Part shown: positions 45,536 through 58,044 of the stretch, piece after piece
Layout: each line of letters opens with the position of its first letter
Position numbering within the stretch: the first letter of the stretch is position 1
DNA from: Molossus alvarezi
Taxonomy: Eukaryota > Chordata > Mammalia > Chiroptera > Molossidae
DNA: 64,000 nucleotides
Direction of reading: 5' to 3'
Assembly (NCBI GenBank): GCA_037176705.1
Contig: CM073889.1
Coordinates: 55,359,596-55,423,595, forward strand
The notes under the pieces: generated by a model
The model's database searches: none
What the model was told of the DNA's origin: nothing
What the model saw: only the letters and a program-made list of their open reading frames with translations
Translations under genes and position numbers: made by a program

Positions 45536-47984
45536 AGGAGATGTGGAGCTCAGGGTAGTAGGAGGAGTTGTCAGATCTGCTCCCCACAGACACCTGCCTC
45601 CCTGCTTGATTTGCAAAATTCCCCCACTAACTCACCTTCTCAGGAATGTCAATGATGCCTGTGCAGGTGAGAGGCATCTACAAGATAGAGCACAAATACT
45701 ACTTAAACTATTTTTGTGATACCAAGCATGCGGTTGTCTAGTTCCTTCCATGATAATGAGCTCACTCCCTTCTGTCATTCCATCCCACTATGGAGAGCTC
45801 ATGGAAGTAATTCTTTCTGATATGGGACTGGGATCTGCTATCCTGTAACTTCCCCTCAGGTCCCAGCTATGTCATCTGTGCCCTGGAATGCCACCTGCTT
45901 TCTCCATATTGGGACAGAGACTTAGAGAGTCAGTGAATGGGTCCCTTTACACCACCCTTCTCCAGGCTGAGCACATCAACTCCTTACAGGATGGAATCTT
46001 TAGCCTCTTTTCTATTTCAGTTGTCCACTCCAGACCTCTTCACCAGGTTGGCCTTGTCCCTCTATAAGGGGGGACCTCCTATCTTGGAGGTCTCAAGTTC
46101 TGAGGGGTATTTTATAACCAAATCTGACTTTTTTCTGGAGTTTCTAGAATGTGAAAGAGTAGCCCTAGACACCCTCAGGGGAGAAGATACCAGCAATGCT
46201 GGGTCTTGTGGGTCATGTGTTACCAGAGTGACTTCAGGGAAGATCCGTTCTTGACACCCCACAGCCTGGGCCACTCTTTAGACTGCTAATGTAGAACCCA
46301 AGTCTGAGGCCAGGGTAGCAAAGCCAGGAGCCTCCACTCCAGGGAACATCTCACAGTGGTTTCCGTAAGTTGGTGGCTATTGCATAACTCTTTCACCAAC
46401 TGCCATGCCGGATATATTTTGCAATCCAGCCTGCTGTGCCACATGTGTCCGCTGGCACGGCTTGTCCTCCCACAGAGACCGGAGGAAGTCTGAGAGTGAA
46501 ACACAACTGACAGTACCTCCCAGAAACCTGTCAGCCACAACACATGCTCCTTTCTCTCAAGATCATGACTTCGTGCCCCTGTTGGGCAGAGCAGCAGGCT
46601 CCCAGGGTCCCACTGTTCTCTGGCCAAAAAAAAAAAAAAAGCTGTTAAGTACATGAAACAGCCAGAAGGACGTGTGCACTTCTGAGAAGCCATCATCATA
46701 TGCCAAGAGCTCTTCTTGGTGTTCAAGTGAAGATATACCCCGAAAGTTCCATTGGAAGGAGACCCCCACCCCTCACTCCGTGGTCATAAATTTACCAGAC
46801 CATGTGCCAGGAGAGGATCTACAGGTGCATGCAGTAAAGCTCAGCACCATTTGGAGCAGGTGTGACAGACAGTGAGTTCCAGAGTGAGTTCTGAGGGATG
46901 CGGTGGACTCTTTGGCCATTCTAAGGGTGGGAGTCCACTGGCTGAAAAAAAAAGAGGACACCCGACCAGCTTATGCACTTCTTGCCAAGGACAGCTGTGA
47001 GGGGCTGGCCAAGGGATTTGAAGATTGGTCATTTACCCACAGTTCTTTGGGTACCTGCATCTCACAGTTTAGGAGATAATCAAGATGACTTTGTGGTGTC
47101 CCAGAACAAAAGACAGAAATCTCTGGGAAAATGGAGCCAAGTATGGAGAGAGGACTAGGGACACTTTCACTTCTTGAAAATGTTTTCAGCAGAGTCAAGA
47201 AGTGTAGTGGACACTGTGATGTGTCTCACAGACCCTCAACTCATCCCCCAACTGCTGGGGGTGCTGGATGCTGATGGCTTCCAGCAGAGTCCCTCTCCAG
47301 AAATTGCATGTAGCTAAAGAGAGCTGTCTTTCACAAGGCTAGACTCACTTCTTGGAGACATCCTGCATCCAATGACTGGTCAGTGTAGGAGTCTAAAGAC
47401 TCAACCCTATTGCTTCAACTCAGTATAACTCTGAGGGCCATCCCAGCCCCAGAGCTCCCTGTGAGGTTGGCTGAGTCTTTGTGGTGACTGCATCATAGCC
47501 CAACTTCTTTTTCTGCCTAATCCTCCTTTTCTTGTTCCCTCATAAGGTGTTGATTTTGAAGGCTCCCCAATAAACCTTCTGACATTTGTTTCCTGGGGAC
47601 CCACTCTAGGAGAGTATGCCATGCCACAGAGGAGTCCTGCTGTACTCAAGAGTATAGGAAAAATTAATTCAAATATTTGCTATTTAAACTAGTGGTTTCT
47701 CTGCTCATTGGTGTTAGTCTATTCCAACCAACTTTATTCTCCCAGCCATCCTTGTTGGGGCAGTCTTTAGACTACCTTAAACCAAAAAATGCACTCTTTG
47801 GTTGAAAAGAGAAAGCAATTGACCATTAACAAAAAGGTTTAAAGACATCTGTGCCTAACTGAGACTTTCTAGAGAGAACTACTTAGAAGATAAACATTAA
47901 ATAGTAGAGTTTTGGTTGTGTATAAACATCTGTGAATTATTTCACTTTATAAGATCTCTAGAACATTTTTGGAACAAGAAATTG
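45536..47984. other. Longest unique-looking stretch, no gene identified
   Basis: Base composition is more balanced than in the L1 regions. Open frames of 100-146 codons exist (45937-46254 plus; 46286-46726 minus), but I recognise no protein and see no intron-exon structure. An A15 run at 46626-46640 could mark an old retrocopy end. An AATAAA near 47570, just before cttctgacatttg, resembles the end of an old LTR. Neither could be assigned. Confidence 0.45.
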
Positions 47985-48732
47985 TTTTGTTTTGTTTTTT
48001 AGTTTAAATAATATTTTATTTTGTATGATTATACAGTCTGAATGTCTCACGCACAATCCAAGACAGTTTTATTAGTTTTGTCATTTAAAATGATGTTAGT
48101 GTTGTAGGGAAAAAAGGCCTCACTGACAAAAACAAAAAACAAAAAAAACACATTACATTGATGTAATAAAATCAAGAACAATGTGCTGGTACCACAGATT
48201 ACAAAGTGGTTCTAAGTCAGCCATTTCCTCACCCCTCACAGAAAAAGAGGATCAAGAGCAAAAAAAACCTTTAAAATAACATGGCACATATAACACACAT
48301 ATATAAAGGTGAAGCTTGTAAATTATTAATACATGGTGCTCAAGAGTAAGGTAATTAAATATAAGGCTAAAATCTGGTAAATATTTCCTCTTCTTTGTGT
48401 AATATAGCTTTTATTCAAGTGGGACTGGGACAATCCCTTCACACTTTTTTACTTCTTGGGTCAGAGGGTGTTTTACAATATTCAGTCTAATTATATCCAT
48501 TATGCTTTCAACAATTGTTGGTGGTGCATAAAAATCCACCAAGAAATACATTCCTCTGTCATGCCATCAACTTTGGGAACAGATCTAATATGGAAATACT
48601 CATTCACCCAGATGTTTTAATTTCCTCATTATCAGTCCTCTTTACATCAGGGTTTCTATCCTATTTCAAAGAAGCAGCAGCCTCTGGCCACTGCATGGCT
48701 TATAGGACTAAGGTCAGCTCCTAGAGGGGCAT
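47985..48732 (-). pseudogene. MRPS6: Processed pseudogene of mitochondrial ribosomal protein S6 (MRPS6)
   Basis: MRPS6 is a protein of the small subunit of the mitochondrial ribosome. On the minus strand the ATG is at 48730-48732, and the frame reads ELTLVL, then AMQWPEAAASLK, then a [17 protein letters not shown] stretch and [10 protein letters not shown] near 48470. It ends with [11 protein letters not shown] and YYTKKRK near 48385. These match the known MRPS6 sequence in order. There are stops at codon 4, at several points in the middle and after PVPLE. There are no introns, and a 3' UTR-like AT-rich stretch ends in a T-rich (A tail) run near 47985, so it is a retrocopy made by L1 machinery. 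No TSD was found. Confidence 0.88.
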
Positions 48733-50243
48733 GTCCAAACACAGGACACAAGACTCTGGACCAAGCTGGCTCCCAGGATGCTAGAGAGGTGTAAACCATG
48801 GGGACCTAATGAGGTGCTGGGCTGGAAGGTGCCCAGGTGGCAAAAGTCCCACCTGCTTGCCTTTTAATTTCAACAGCAAAAGTGGCCATTTACTGCATTA
48901 TATTCAGGCAGAGCAAAACTAGAACTCACCATTGGCAATTTTACTAACCCATCCAGTAGGAATTATTTCATACACATGTATGGGAATCCAAAATCTTCTT
49001 TTAAAGGAAGAGGAGATATTGCTTCATTTAAGTAAGAAAATTTAAGAGTGCTCTTTATGTACAGCTTGATCTATGGTCTTAAATTTTGTCTTCAAAACTT
49101 TGTCTTATTTCTGTTTTCTCTCTGAGCCTCGACTTTCAGACAGTCTTTCCTCTTATGTGGCAAGTTAGCTGCAAAAATTCTGGACAAACACCCTCCATAG
49201 TTGAAGAGTTGAGTGGGAAAGTGAATTTTATTTCCAGCTGTCTAAGTAAAAGTCCAGGGATTCACATTGCTTGACTCAATTGGCTTGGCTTTAGCCAACC
49301 CTGAATCAATTGCTATGCCTTGAGCAAATTGCTGTGCCCTGCTTGGTCATGTTTAAGATTCACCTATAAATATTTAGAACATTTGTTTGGTGTTAGACCC
49401 TGTTATAGGTTCTTGTGGTCATTTACTTGCCCTTTCTAGTAGGATAAACCAACATTCAATGAACTCTTAAAACAATCCATTTTCTGATTGTATTCACACA
49501 AAGGTCTTTTAAGAGGAACTGTTTATATATATAGCTTATTCTGAAAGTAAGAAAAGAAAGACAAATAATTTATTAGCTCTCATACAGCTTAATGAACTGT
49601 TTGATGCCTGATAAATCCTGACAATGGGGGGAGTAAAATTTGTACAGCCCTCACCAGGCCTGGTTGGAGAGAGATATGATGAGAATTGGAGATCTTAGAA
49701 GATCCATGGCAGTTTGCATCAAGGCAGGAAGAGTAAAAAACCCTGAAGCTTCCTTCAGCATAAAGCCCAACATGGTTAGTTGAGGTCCCATGAGTTCTTG
49801 AGGAAGCTCCTCAAATAGTTATTTATTTGGCTGCAAGTAAAAGAAAAACTGGCTATAGGTGGCTTAAACATCAAAGAGTTATTATTTCATGTAACAGGGA
49901 GTCTGTAAATATGCATTCATGGGTTGGCTTATACAGTGGCTCAGAGACATTATTCAGTATTCCTGGGCTACCTCCCTCTGCCAAACTAGGCAGATTCATT
50001 TCATCCCTAGGATTGGCTCTTTAAAATAAAAAATGGTTGAATCAGCCCCAGGATTTAGTCCCTTATACCAAAATGTCTGAAAGCCAGATGGAGACAGGGT
50101 CCCTTCCTTGTACATCTGTATAGAGAAGAAAACATTTCCCATAAGCACCCAAGAAGACCAATTACCACATCCAGCTGGCCACAACTGTGGCACATGTTCA
50201 TGCCTAATCAGTATAGGGCTTAGGATTGGTGGCTGTAAAAACA
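48733..50243. other. Old repeat remnants and unique sequence
   Basis: 48733-49120 looks unique and may include the 5' UTR of the MRPS6 retrocopy. About 49130-49380 and 49820-50240 contain two halves of one common ancient mammalian repeat type (the aaaagtccagggattcac block and the ggctgcaagtaaaagaaaaactgg block). I cannot name its family with certainty. I see no gene. Confidence 0.4.
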
Positions 50244-50261
50244 TTCAAAAGTAGCAGTGGC

Positions 50262-51497
50262 GAATTCAAAGATGGTGGAAGGCAGGACCTGAGGGAGGGT
50301 GAGTGTGTGAGAGAGTGAGCGAGTGTGTGACAGAGTGTGAACTGAAATGAAGGTGGATGACCAAACCCATGCAGTGCAGAGACACAGAGCAAAAGGTTCC
50401 TGTGTTATGGATGGGAGCAGCTGGTTACCACGGTAAGTGACTCTTCAGGGTGCTTCTCCCTGTGCTGCAGGAAGGTCCCACCATTTTGGAAGATACCAGG
50501 TCTTCCCTGGGAGAAGGCAGTAGGAGCAGCTAGGGCCCAGCAACCTGAGCCCACCAGCACACCTGGCACCATCGGACCAGTGGACACTGTGTCAACACAG
50601 ACAGGAGCACAGGAGTGGAGCTCCCAAGGTGCTGGTCCCTGAAGCTGCAGACAGCTGGGATCCCAGCACCATCCCTCACAGTAGCAGCTTGATCAGAGTT
50701 GAGATATACCCCCAGGAACAGAGGCAGGGGAGCAGACATCTATCCCCAGGCAACAGAAGCACAGACCAGCAGCTGAGACTCATTCCCAAAATCTACAGCA
50801 AAAGCTGAGCAGGAGTTGAACCCCATGGGGCAGCAGCATTACCCAGCTGCCAGCAGCAGGACCTGGGGCTCCATAGAGGTCTGTGTGGTCTAGTTGCTCA
50901 CCCGTGTAGTGGGAAGCCCGAGCCCCAGAGAGACTGGTGCGATCCAGCTGACTGCCCGCAGAAACTGCAGGGTGCGGGGGCACCAGAGAGGCCTGTGTGA
51001 CCCAGCAGGGACTGTGCAATCCAGTAACCCATGGGAACTTTGGGGCACTGAAGCACCAGAGAGGCCTGTGAGATCCAGCAAGGACTATGCCATCCAGGAA
51101 CTAGTGGGACCTGTGGGATGCTGAAGCACCAGAGAGGCCAGTGTGACCCAGCAGAAACTGGGCCATCCAATAACCCATGGGACCTGTGGGGTGCTGAAGC
51201 ACCAGAGAGGCCTGTGCCACCCAGCAGGGACTGCACAATTTAGTTACCCACAGGGCCTGTGGGGTGCTAAAATACCAGAGGGCCCTGTATGATCCAGCAA
51301 GGACTGTGCCATCCAGTTACCCGCAGGACCTGCAGGGTGCTGAAGCACCAGAGAGGCCTGTGCAACCCAGCAGCCCATAACATAGGTATAGAGCTGGGTC
51401 CCCAGAGAAATGGTTCGATCTGGTTATCCGTGGGACCTGCAGGGTGCAGGAGCACCAGAAAGGCCTGTGTGACCCAGCTGCACACAAGATATGCTTA
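50262..51497 (+). mobile_element. Old L1 5' UTR with 73-bp tandem monomers
   Basis: It begins aagatggtggaaggcaggacctgagg, the same start as the element at 27491, and shares the leader up to the caacctgagcccaccag segment. It then differs: it carries a 73-bp tandem array instead of 30-bp repeats. The ORF1 coding part is absent. A younger L1 5' UTR follows at 51508. Confidence 0.78.
50981..51455 (+). repeat. 73-bp tandem monomer array
   Basis: The anchor gcaccagagaggcc recurs at 50980, 51053, 51126, 51199, 51272 (mutated) and 51345, an exact 73-base spacing five times. A degenerate unit about 107 bases long ends near 51453. Each unit also has gacccagcagggactg and gggacctgtggggtgctgaa. The period is not a multiple of three and there are no spacers, which excludes coding and CRISPR readings. 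Tandem monomers in an L1 5' UTR recall the mouse L1 promoter monomers. Confidence 0.93.
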
Positions 51498-52497
51498 GAG
51501 GATGTGAAAATGGAGGCGGAGTGAATAGATGCTACACAGATGATCTCCCAGGACAAAATCAAAATTGCAAATAAAATAAAAATAAATCCTCAGAAAAAAG
51601 CAACAGAAAGGCAGCAGGACAGGACCATATAACCAGGGACACTGGGAGGATCTGCAGAGGCATGCTAGGGTGGCGGACTGGAAGCCCAAAAACAGGAGCA
51701 GTCTTAGCTGTGAGCAGAGCCCTTGGGGAATAAAGACGAAGCCTGCTCCACAGTGTAGAAAGCCACGACAGAGTGCTAAAATAACCAAAGCTACTCAAAT
51801 GGGGGCTATGGCAGAGAAACAGCAGACTAAATAGAAACTCTGTGGGGACACCTGGAATTAAAGGGCACTCAAAAGTTTTGCTGAGTTGCAGCCACAAATG
51901 TCAGTGACCAGTGTGCTCCTTCCCAGAGTTTTAGGGAAAAGCAGCAGCCCCCCGCCCCCGCACAAAGATTCAGGTTTCCCAGGTGAGGCAAAGAGATACA
52001 AATTGAGGCTCATTTACAACAAGCATCTATCCCACTCTCTGGAAATCTTATTAGGCAGAACACCAAGGCTACCTTTCAAGGCACTAAGTAACTAAGACTA
52101 TTAGCCACCAGGAAAAAGCTAGAGGATAACTGAACCTTTTCTGGGCTTACAAATCTACCCAGGAAAGGAAGACTGAACAGTGGTGTTTAACGTGGGCCCA
52201 CACAGGCTCATTGGAACCTAGTAGAGGGAGCCACAAACAGCAGAACACCAACACCCACAGGGAAAATTTGGCAGGCTCAAAAACCCACTGAGATAGCCAA
52301 ACTGGTGAAACGAAGAAACAAATCCCAAATGAAAGAACAAGAGAACTCTATCGAAGATGAAACCAATAAAATGCAGATAAGCAAATTATCAGAGGTAGAA
52401 TTCAGAGCCATGATCTAGAGGAAGCTCAACAGCATGAGTAAGGACATCAACAAAGTGGAAAAGAAGAATGACATAGCAGAAATTAAGAACACATTGG
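51498..52497 (+). mobile_element. L1 5' UTR plus truncated ORF1
   Basis: The leader starts gatgtgaaaatggaggcgg and resembles that of the copy at 21395. ORF1 begins near 52300 with the usual start region mutated (aaactggtg). The coiled coil is shortened by a deletion (gacatcaacaaagtgg joins late coiled-coil sequence). The element stops at about 52497 inside the coiled-coil coding region, where another L1 5' UTR begins. Its remaining part is not in the window. Confidence 0.82.
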
Positions 52498-53354
52498 GGA
52501 AGATTCCAAAATGGCGGCAGAGTGAATGGAAGCTACACAGACCATCTCCCAGGACCAAACTAGAATTACAACAAAAATAAAGGTAAATCATCAGGAAAAG
52601 GCAACAGAAAAGCAGCTTGGAGGGCCACATTACCAGGGACACTGACTCAATCCTGGTAGGCTTGTAGAGACGCGAGAGAGGGGCTGAAAGCCCGCAGTCG
52701 GCAACAGCCTTAGCTGGGAGCAGCGGCCTTAGCTATGAGCAGTGGCCATGGCTGTGAGTGATGCCCTCGGGTTAAACTACCAAGCGGCTCAACAGCGCAG
52801 AGCCAGGACAGAAGATAAAATAGCAGCCGCCACTTACCTTGGGCTCTGGCAGAGGGAGGGCAGACTGGACTGGAATTGAGTGGGGACACTCGGGATTTGG
52901 AGGGTGGTCAGAGTTTTTGCTGACTTGCAGCCATGCAGGACTGTGGTCATCCTACTTTTTTCCAGGGCTCTGGAGAGGGGCGGTGGCCCCTCCCTCAGAG
53001 ATTCATCCTCACCTGGTGGCCATTGAAATGTTAATTGAGGCCCATTAACAAACTGCATCTGCCCCACCCTCAGAAAATCTTCTTATGCTGAGCACCTGAG
53101 AGAGTTTTTCATTCAACTGAGAAGCCAAGGTTCTTTATGTAACCACTACTGATAGCCTCCAGGCAAAAAGCTAGAGGATAACGGTACCATTCCCTGGGCT
53201 AGCAACTTTAATCAGGAAAGGAAGACTTGACGGTGGTTTGTAACATGGGCTATCCCTGGCTCATTAAAACCCAAGAGAGGGAGCCACAAACAGCAGAACA
53301 CCAACACCCACAGGGAAGATTTGGCAGGCTCCAAAGCCCACTGTGATAGCCAAA

Positions 53355-54256
53355 ATGGTGAAAAACAGAAACAAAAGCAAAATGATAGAACAAGAGACCT
53401 CTACCAAAAAGGAGATAAATGAGGTGTAGTTAAGCAAGTTAACAAAACTATAATTCAGAGCCATGATCTTGAGAAAGCTCAACAGCATGTGTAAAGACAT
53501 GAGCACCATAAGTAAAGACATAGAAATGTTGAAAATCAACCAGTTGGAAAGTAAAAACCACCAAGAATAAATGAAGAATGACATATCAGAAATAAAGAAC
53601 ACATTGGAAAGTCTAAATAGCAGAATAGAGAAAGCTGAGAACTGAATCAGTGAATTAGAAGATAGGGTAGGAAAAAATCAAACAATCAGAAAACCGAAAG
53701 AAAAAGACAATTAAAAAACAGGAAGACAGCTTAAGAGAACTGTGGGACAACTGGAAACATAATAACATTTGCATCATAGGAATCCCCAAAGAAGAAAAAT
53801 TGAGCAAGGGTTAGAGAATATATTTGAAGAAATAGTAATAAAAAACTTCCCTAATTTGGTGAAGGAAGAAGGCACTCAAGTTCAAAAAGCACAGAGAGCC
53901 CCAAGTAAGAAGAACCAAACAGACCCACATCAAGACACATAGTAATCAAAATGCCAAAAATTAAAGACAAACAGAGAATCCTAAAAGCAGCAAGAGATCA
54001 ACAACAGGTTACCTACAAAGGAAACCCAATAAGGTTCTCAGCTGACTTCCCAACAGAAACACTAGAGGCCAGAAGTGAATGGCATAAAGTAATCAAGGTC
54101 ATAAAAAACAAGGATCTGAATCCAAGACTATTCTATCCAGCAAGACTATCATTCAAAATAGAAGATCAAATAAAGAGCTTCCCAGACAAAAAAAGGCTAA
54201 GGGAATATATTAACTCCAAACCAGCACTGCAAGAAATATTAAAAGGACTGCTGTAA
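53355..54256 (+). pseudogene. L1 ORF1, moderately decayed
   Basis: The ATG at 53355 (MVKNRNKSK) is kept, but a TAG follows within about 25 codons and further stops lie in the coiled coil (gagaactgaatcagtg). The C-terminal half from 53951 to 54256 is open: MPKIKDKQRILKAA, a QQVTYKG motif and the ALQEILKGLL end. This part served as the reference for the intact ORF1 end. Confidence 0.88.
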
Positions 54257-54301
54257 TTAGCAGGAGAAATAGGAAGAAAAATATAACCACACTAAACAAG
54301 A

Positions 54302-56284
54302 ATGGCAATAAGTAAATACATATCAAAATTCACCTTAAATGTAAATGGATTGAATGCTTCGATAACAAAACACAAAGTAGCTGATTGGATAAGAAAGCAC
54401 GACTCATCTATATGTTATTTACAAGAGACCCAGCTCACAACAAAAGACTCACATAGGTTGAAAGTGAAAGGATAGAAAAAATCTTTCAAGCAAACAAGAA
54501 AAAAAAAAGCTGCGGTAGCAATATTTATATCTGATGAAACAGATTTCAAAATGAAGACCATAACTAGAGACAAAGAAGGCCACTACATAATATTGAAAGG
54601 ATCTGTCCAACAGGAAGATATAACCTTCATAAACATATATGCACCCAATATAAGAGCACCAATATATATTTAAAATCTTCTGGAAGACTTCAAAAGAGAA
54701 ATCAATAGCAATACAATCATAGCAAGGGACTTCAACACCCCTCTGACATCACTGGATAAATCCTCTAGGCAGAAAATTAGCAAAGAAACAGACACTCTAA
54801 ATGAAGCACTAGACCAAATCGATTTAATAGATATTTAAAGAGAATTACACCCCAAAACTACAGAATTCACATTCTTCTCAAGTGCACATGGGACATTCTC
54901 AAAGATATACCACATGTTAGGGCACAAACTAAGTCTCTACAAGTTGAAGAAGATTGAAATCATATCAAGCATCTTCTCGGATCACAATGGCATGAAACTA
55001 GAAATCAATTGCAACAAGAACATGCAAAAACATTTGAACACATGGAGGCTAAATAGCATGTTATTAAACAATGAAGGGGTCACCGAGGAGATCAAGGAAG
55101 AAATCAAAAACTTCCTGGAATCCAATGAAAATGAACACACAACAACACAAAATCTATGGGATGCAGCAAAAGCAGTTCTGAGAGGGAAGTTCATAGCACT
55201 ATAGGCCTACCTCAAGAAACAAGAAAAATCTCTAAAAGACTACCTAATCTCACAATTTAAAGAACTAGAAAGCAAACAAAAAGAAAACCCCAGAGCAAGT
55301 ATAAGGAAGGAAATAATAAAGATCAGAGCAGAAATAAATGACATAGAGACCAAAAATCAATTCAAAGGATCAATGAAACAAAGAGCTGGTTTTTCGAAAA
55401 GATAAACAAGGTTGATGGACCCTTAGCTAGACTCACCAAGAAACAAAGAGAGAGAACCCAAATACAGAAAATCAGAAAAGAGGAGAAGTAACAACTGATA
55501 CCACAGAAATACAGAAGATTGTTAACAACTACTATGAAAATTTATATGGCAACAAATTCGACAATCTAAGTGAAATGGACAAACTTCTAGAAACACATAG
55601 TCTTCCAAAACTGCACTGGGAAGAGATAGAACACTTGAACAGACCAATAACAGCAGAAGAAATTGAAGATGTAATCAAGACTCTCCCAGCAAACAAAAGC
55701 CCAGGCCCGGATGGCTTTACGGGGGAGTTTTACTGAACATTAAAAAAAGAACTAACACCCATTCTCCTAAAACTATTGCAAAAAATTCAAGAAGGAAGAC
55801 TTCCAAACTCATTTTATGAAGCCAGCATAATTCTAATTCCAAAATTAAAAAAAGACACATAAAAGAAAGAAAACTACAGGCCAATATCCCTGATGAACAT
55901 AGATGCCAAAATCCTGAACAAAATACTAGCAAATCAGATCCAGCAATATATCACAAAATTATTCACCATGACCAAGTGGGATTCATCCTAGGGATGCAAG
56001 GCTGATACGATATTTGAAATCAATAAATGTGATACACCACATAAACAAAATGAAAAATAAAAACCAATGATCGTATCAATAGATGCCGAAAAAGCCTATG
56101 ACAACATCTAGCATCCATTGTTTATAAAAACGCTCGGCAGTGTGGAAATAGAGAGATCATATCTAGATATAATAAAGGCCCTATTTGAAAGACCTACAGC
56201 CAATATCATACTCAATGGGCAAAAACTAAAAGTATTTTTCTTAAGAACAGGAACAAGAAAGGGATGCCCACTTTTGCTACTCTT
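54302..56284 (+). pseudogene. L1 ORF2 N-terminal half, decayed and truncated
   Basis: The endonuclease has QETQ in place of QETH near 54425, GDFNTPL changed to RDFNTPL near 54727, and a stop in the ENLTP region. The linker and reverse transcriptase start (PGPDGFTG near 55703) follow, with indels. The endonuclease changes alone would disable it. It is truncated before the reverse transcriptase catalytic motif. Confidence 0.86.
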
Positions 56285-56763
<479 letters not shown>

Positions 56764-57780
56764 ACAGATGTTTCTCATTTTCCCCCATTGACACCCTCCT
56801 CCGCTCCCCCTCGCCTCATCCCCAGCGTTGTTGTCTATGTTCATTGGTCACGCATACATGCATGTAAGTTCTGTGGTTAATCAGTTCTCAAAAAAAAACC
56901 ACCTCTTCTCTGAGTCTTGTCAATCTTGACACCACCTCCATGTTTCTGGGTTAATTTTTTTCAGGAGTTTGCTTAGTTCATTATATTCCACAAATAAATG
57001 AGATGATGTGGTATTTGTCTTCTTCTACTTGGCTTGTTTCACTTAGGATAATACTTTCCAGGTCCCTCTATGTCATCTCAAAAGATAGGAGATCTTTCTT
57101 TCTTTCAGCTGCATAGTATTCCATTGTGTACATATACCACAGCTTTTTTATCCACTCATCTAGTGATGGACATTTGGGCTGTTTTCAGATCTTAGCTATT
57201 GTAGATAGTGCTGCTATGAACACTGGGCTGCATATTTTCTTTCTGATTGGTGTTTCAGGCTTTTGATTTTGATGTAGTCCCTTTTTTAAATTTTTCCTTT
57301 GTTTTTGTTGCCTGAGGTGATGTGTCAGGGAAAATTCTGCTGTGTATGATGTCCGAAATTATTTTGTCTACATTTTCTTCTAAGATTTTTATGGATTCAC
57401 GAGTTACATTTTAGTCTTTTATCCATTTTGAGTTTACTCTTGTGAATGGTGTAAGTTGATGTTCTAGCTTTATTTTTTTGCAAGTACCTGTCCAATTTTT
57501 CCAACATTATTAATTGAAGAGACTGTCTTGACTCCATTGTATGCTCTTGAAAACTTTGTCAAATATTAATTGAGCATATTGTCTTGGGTCAATTTCTAGG
57601 TCTCTATTTTGTTCCATTGATCTGTCTGCCTGTTCTTGTGCCAGTACCAGGCTGTTTTGATTACAGTAGCTTTGTATTATAACCTGAAATCTGGTAATGT
57701 GATCCCTCTAACTTTGTTTTTGTTTTTGTTTTCAAGATTGCTGTGGCTATTCAGGGTCTTTATTGGTTCCATATAAATTT
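56764..57780 (-). mobile_element. Older antisense L1 3' end
   Basis: The minus strand reads the ORF2 C-terminal third (57780 to about 56990, decayed, with a deletion near 57262 that joins the 3' end of ORF2 to an earlier segment). The 3' UTR runs to 56764. Its 3' UTR differs from types 1 and 2. It is cut on the right by the full-length antisense L1 at 57781. Confidence 0.82.
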
Positions 57781-58044
57781 TTATTTTCTTTTTCTTTTTT
57801 TAATTTATTTATTTTTTATTAATTAATTTTGCTACAGATGTGACTCCTTTTTTCCCCACTGATTCCCCCTCCCCCACCCTCCCTGCCCTGTCCAAGTTTG
57901 TTGTCCATGTCCACTGTTCATGCATAAATGCATATAAGTTCTGTGGTTTATCTCTTTCCCACCACCCCCTCTTCTGGGGTTTCTAAGTCTGTACTCCACT
58001 TCAACGTCTCTGGGACTACCCCATTCCTCAGACTGCTATGTTCA

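Larger units (their letters stand above)
52498..56284 (+). mobile_element. L1 with complete 5' UTR and ORF1, ORF2 cut in the reverse transcriptase
   Basis: The 5' UTR is 52498-53354, ORF1 53355-54256 and ORF2 begins at 54302. ORF2 ends near 56284, in the GTRQGC-LL segment just before the FADD region. A pyrimidine-rich tract (the tail of an antisense L1) takes over there. Its 3' half is not in the window and may lie to the right of 64000. Confidence 0.9.

Noticed and set aside
46286..46726. A 146-codon minus-strand open frame in the unique region, overlapping an 83-codon plus-strand frame.
   Set aside because: No recognisable domain, it crosses an A15 run that adds phenylalanines, and nothing suggests splicing or a promoter. 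It is most likely chance.
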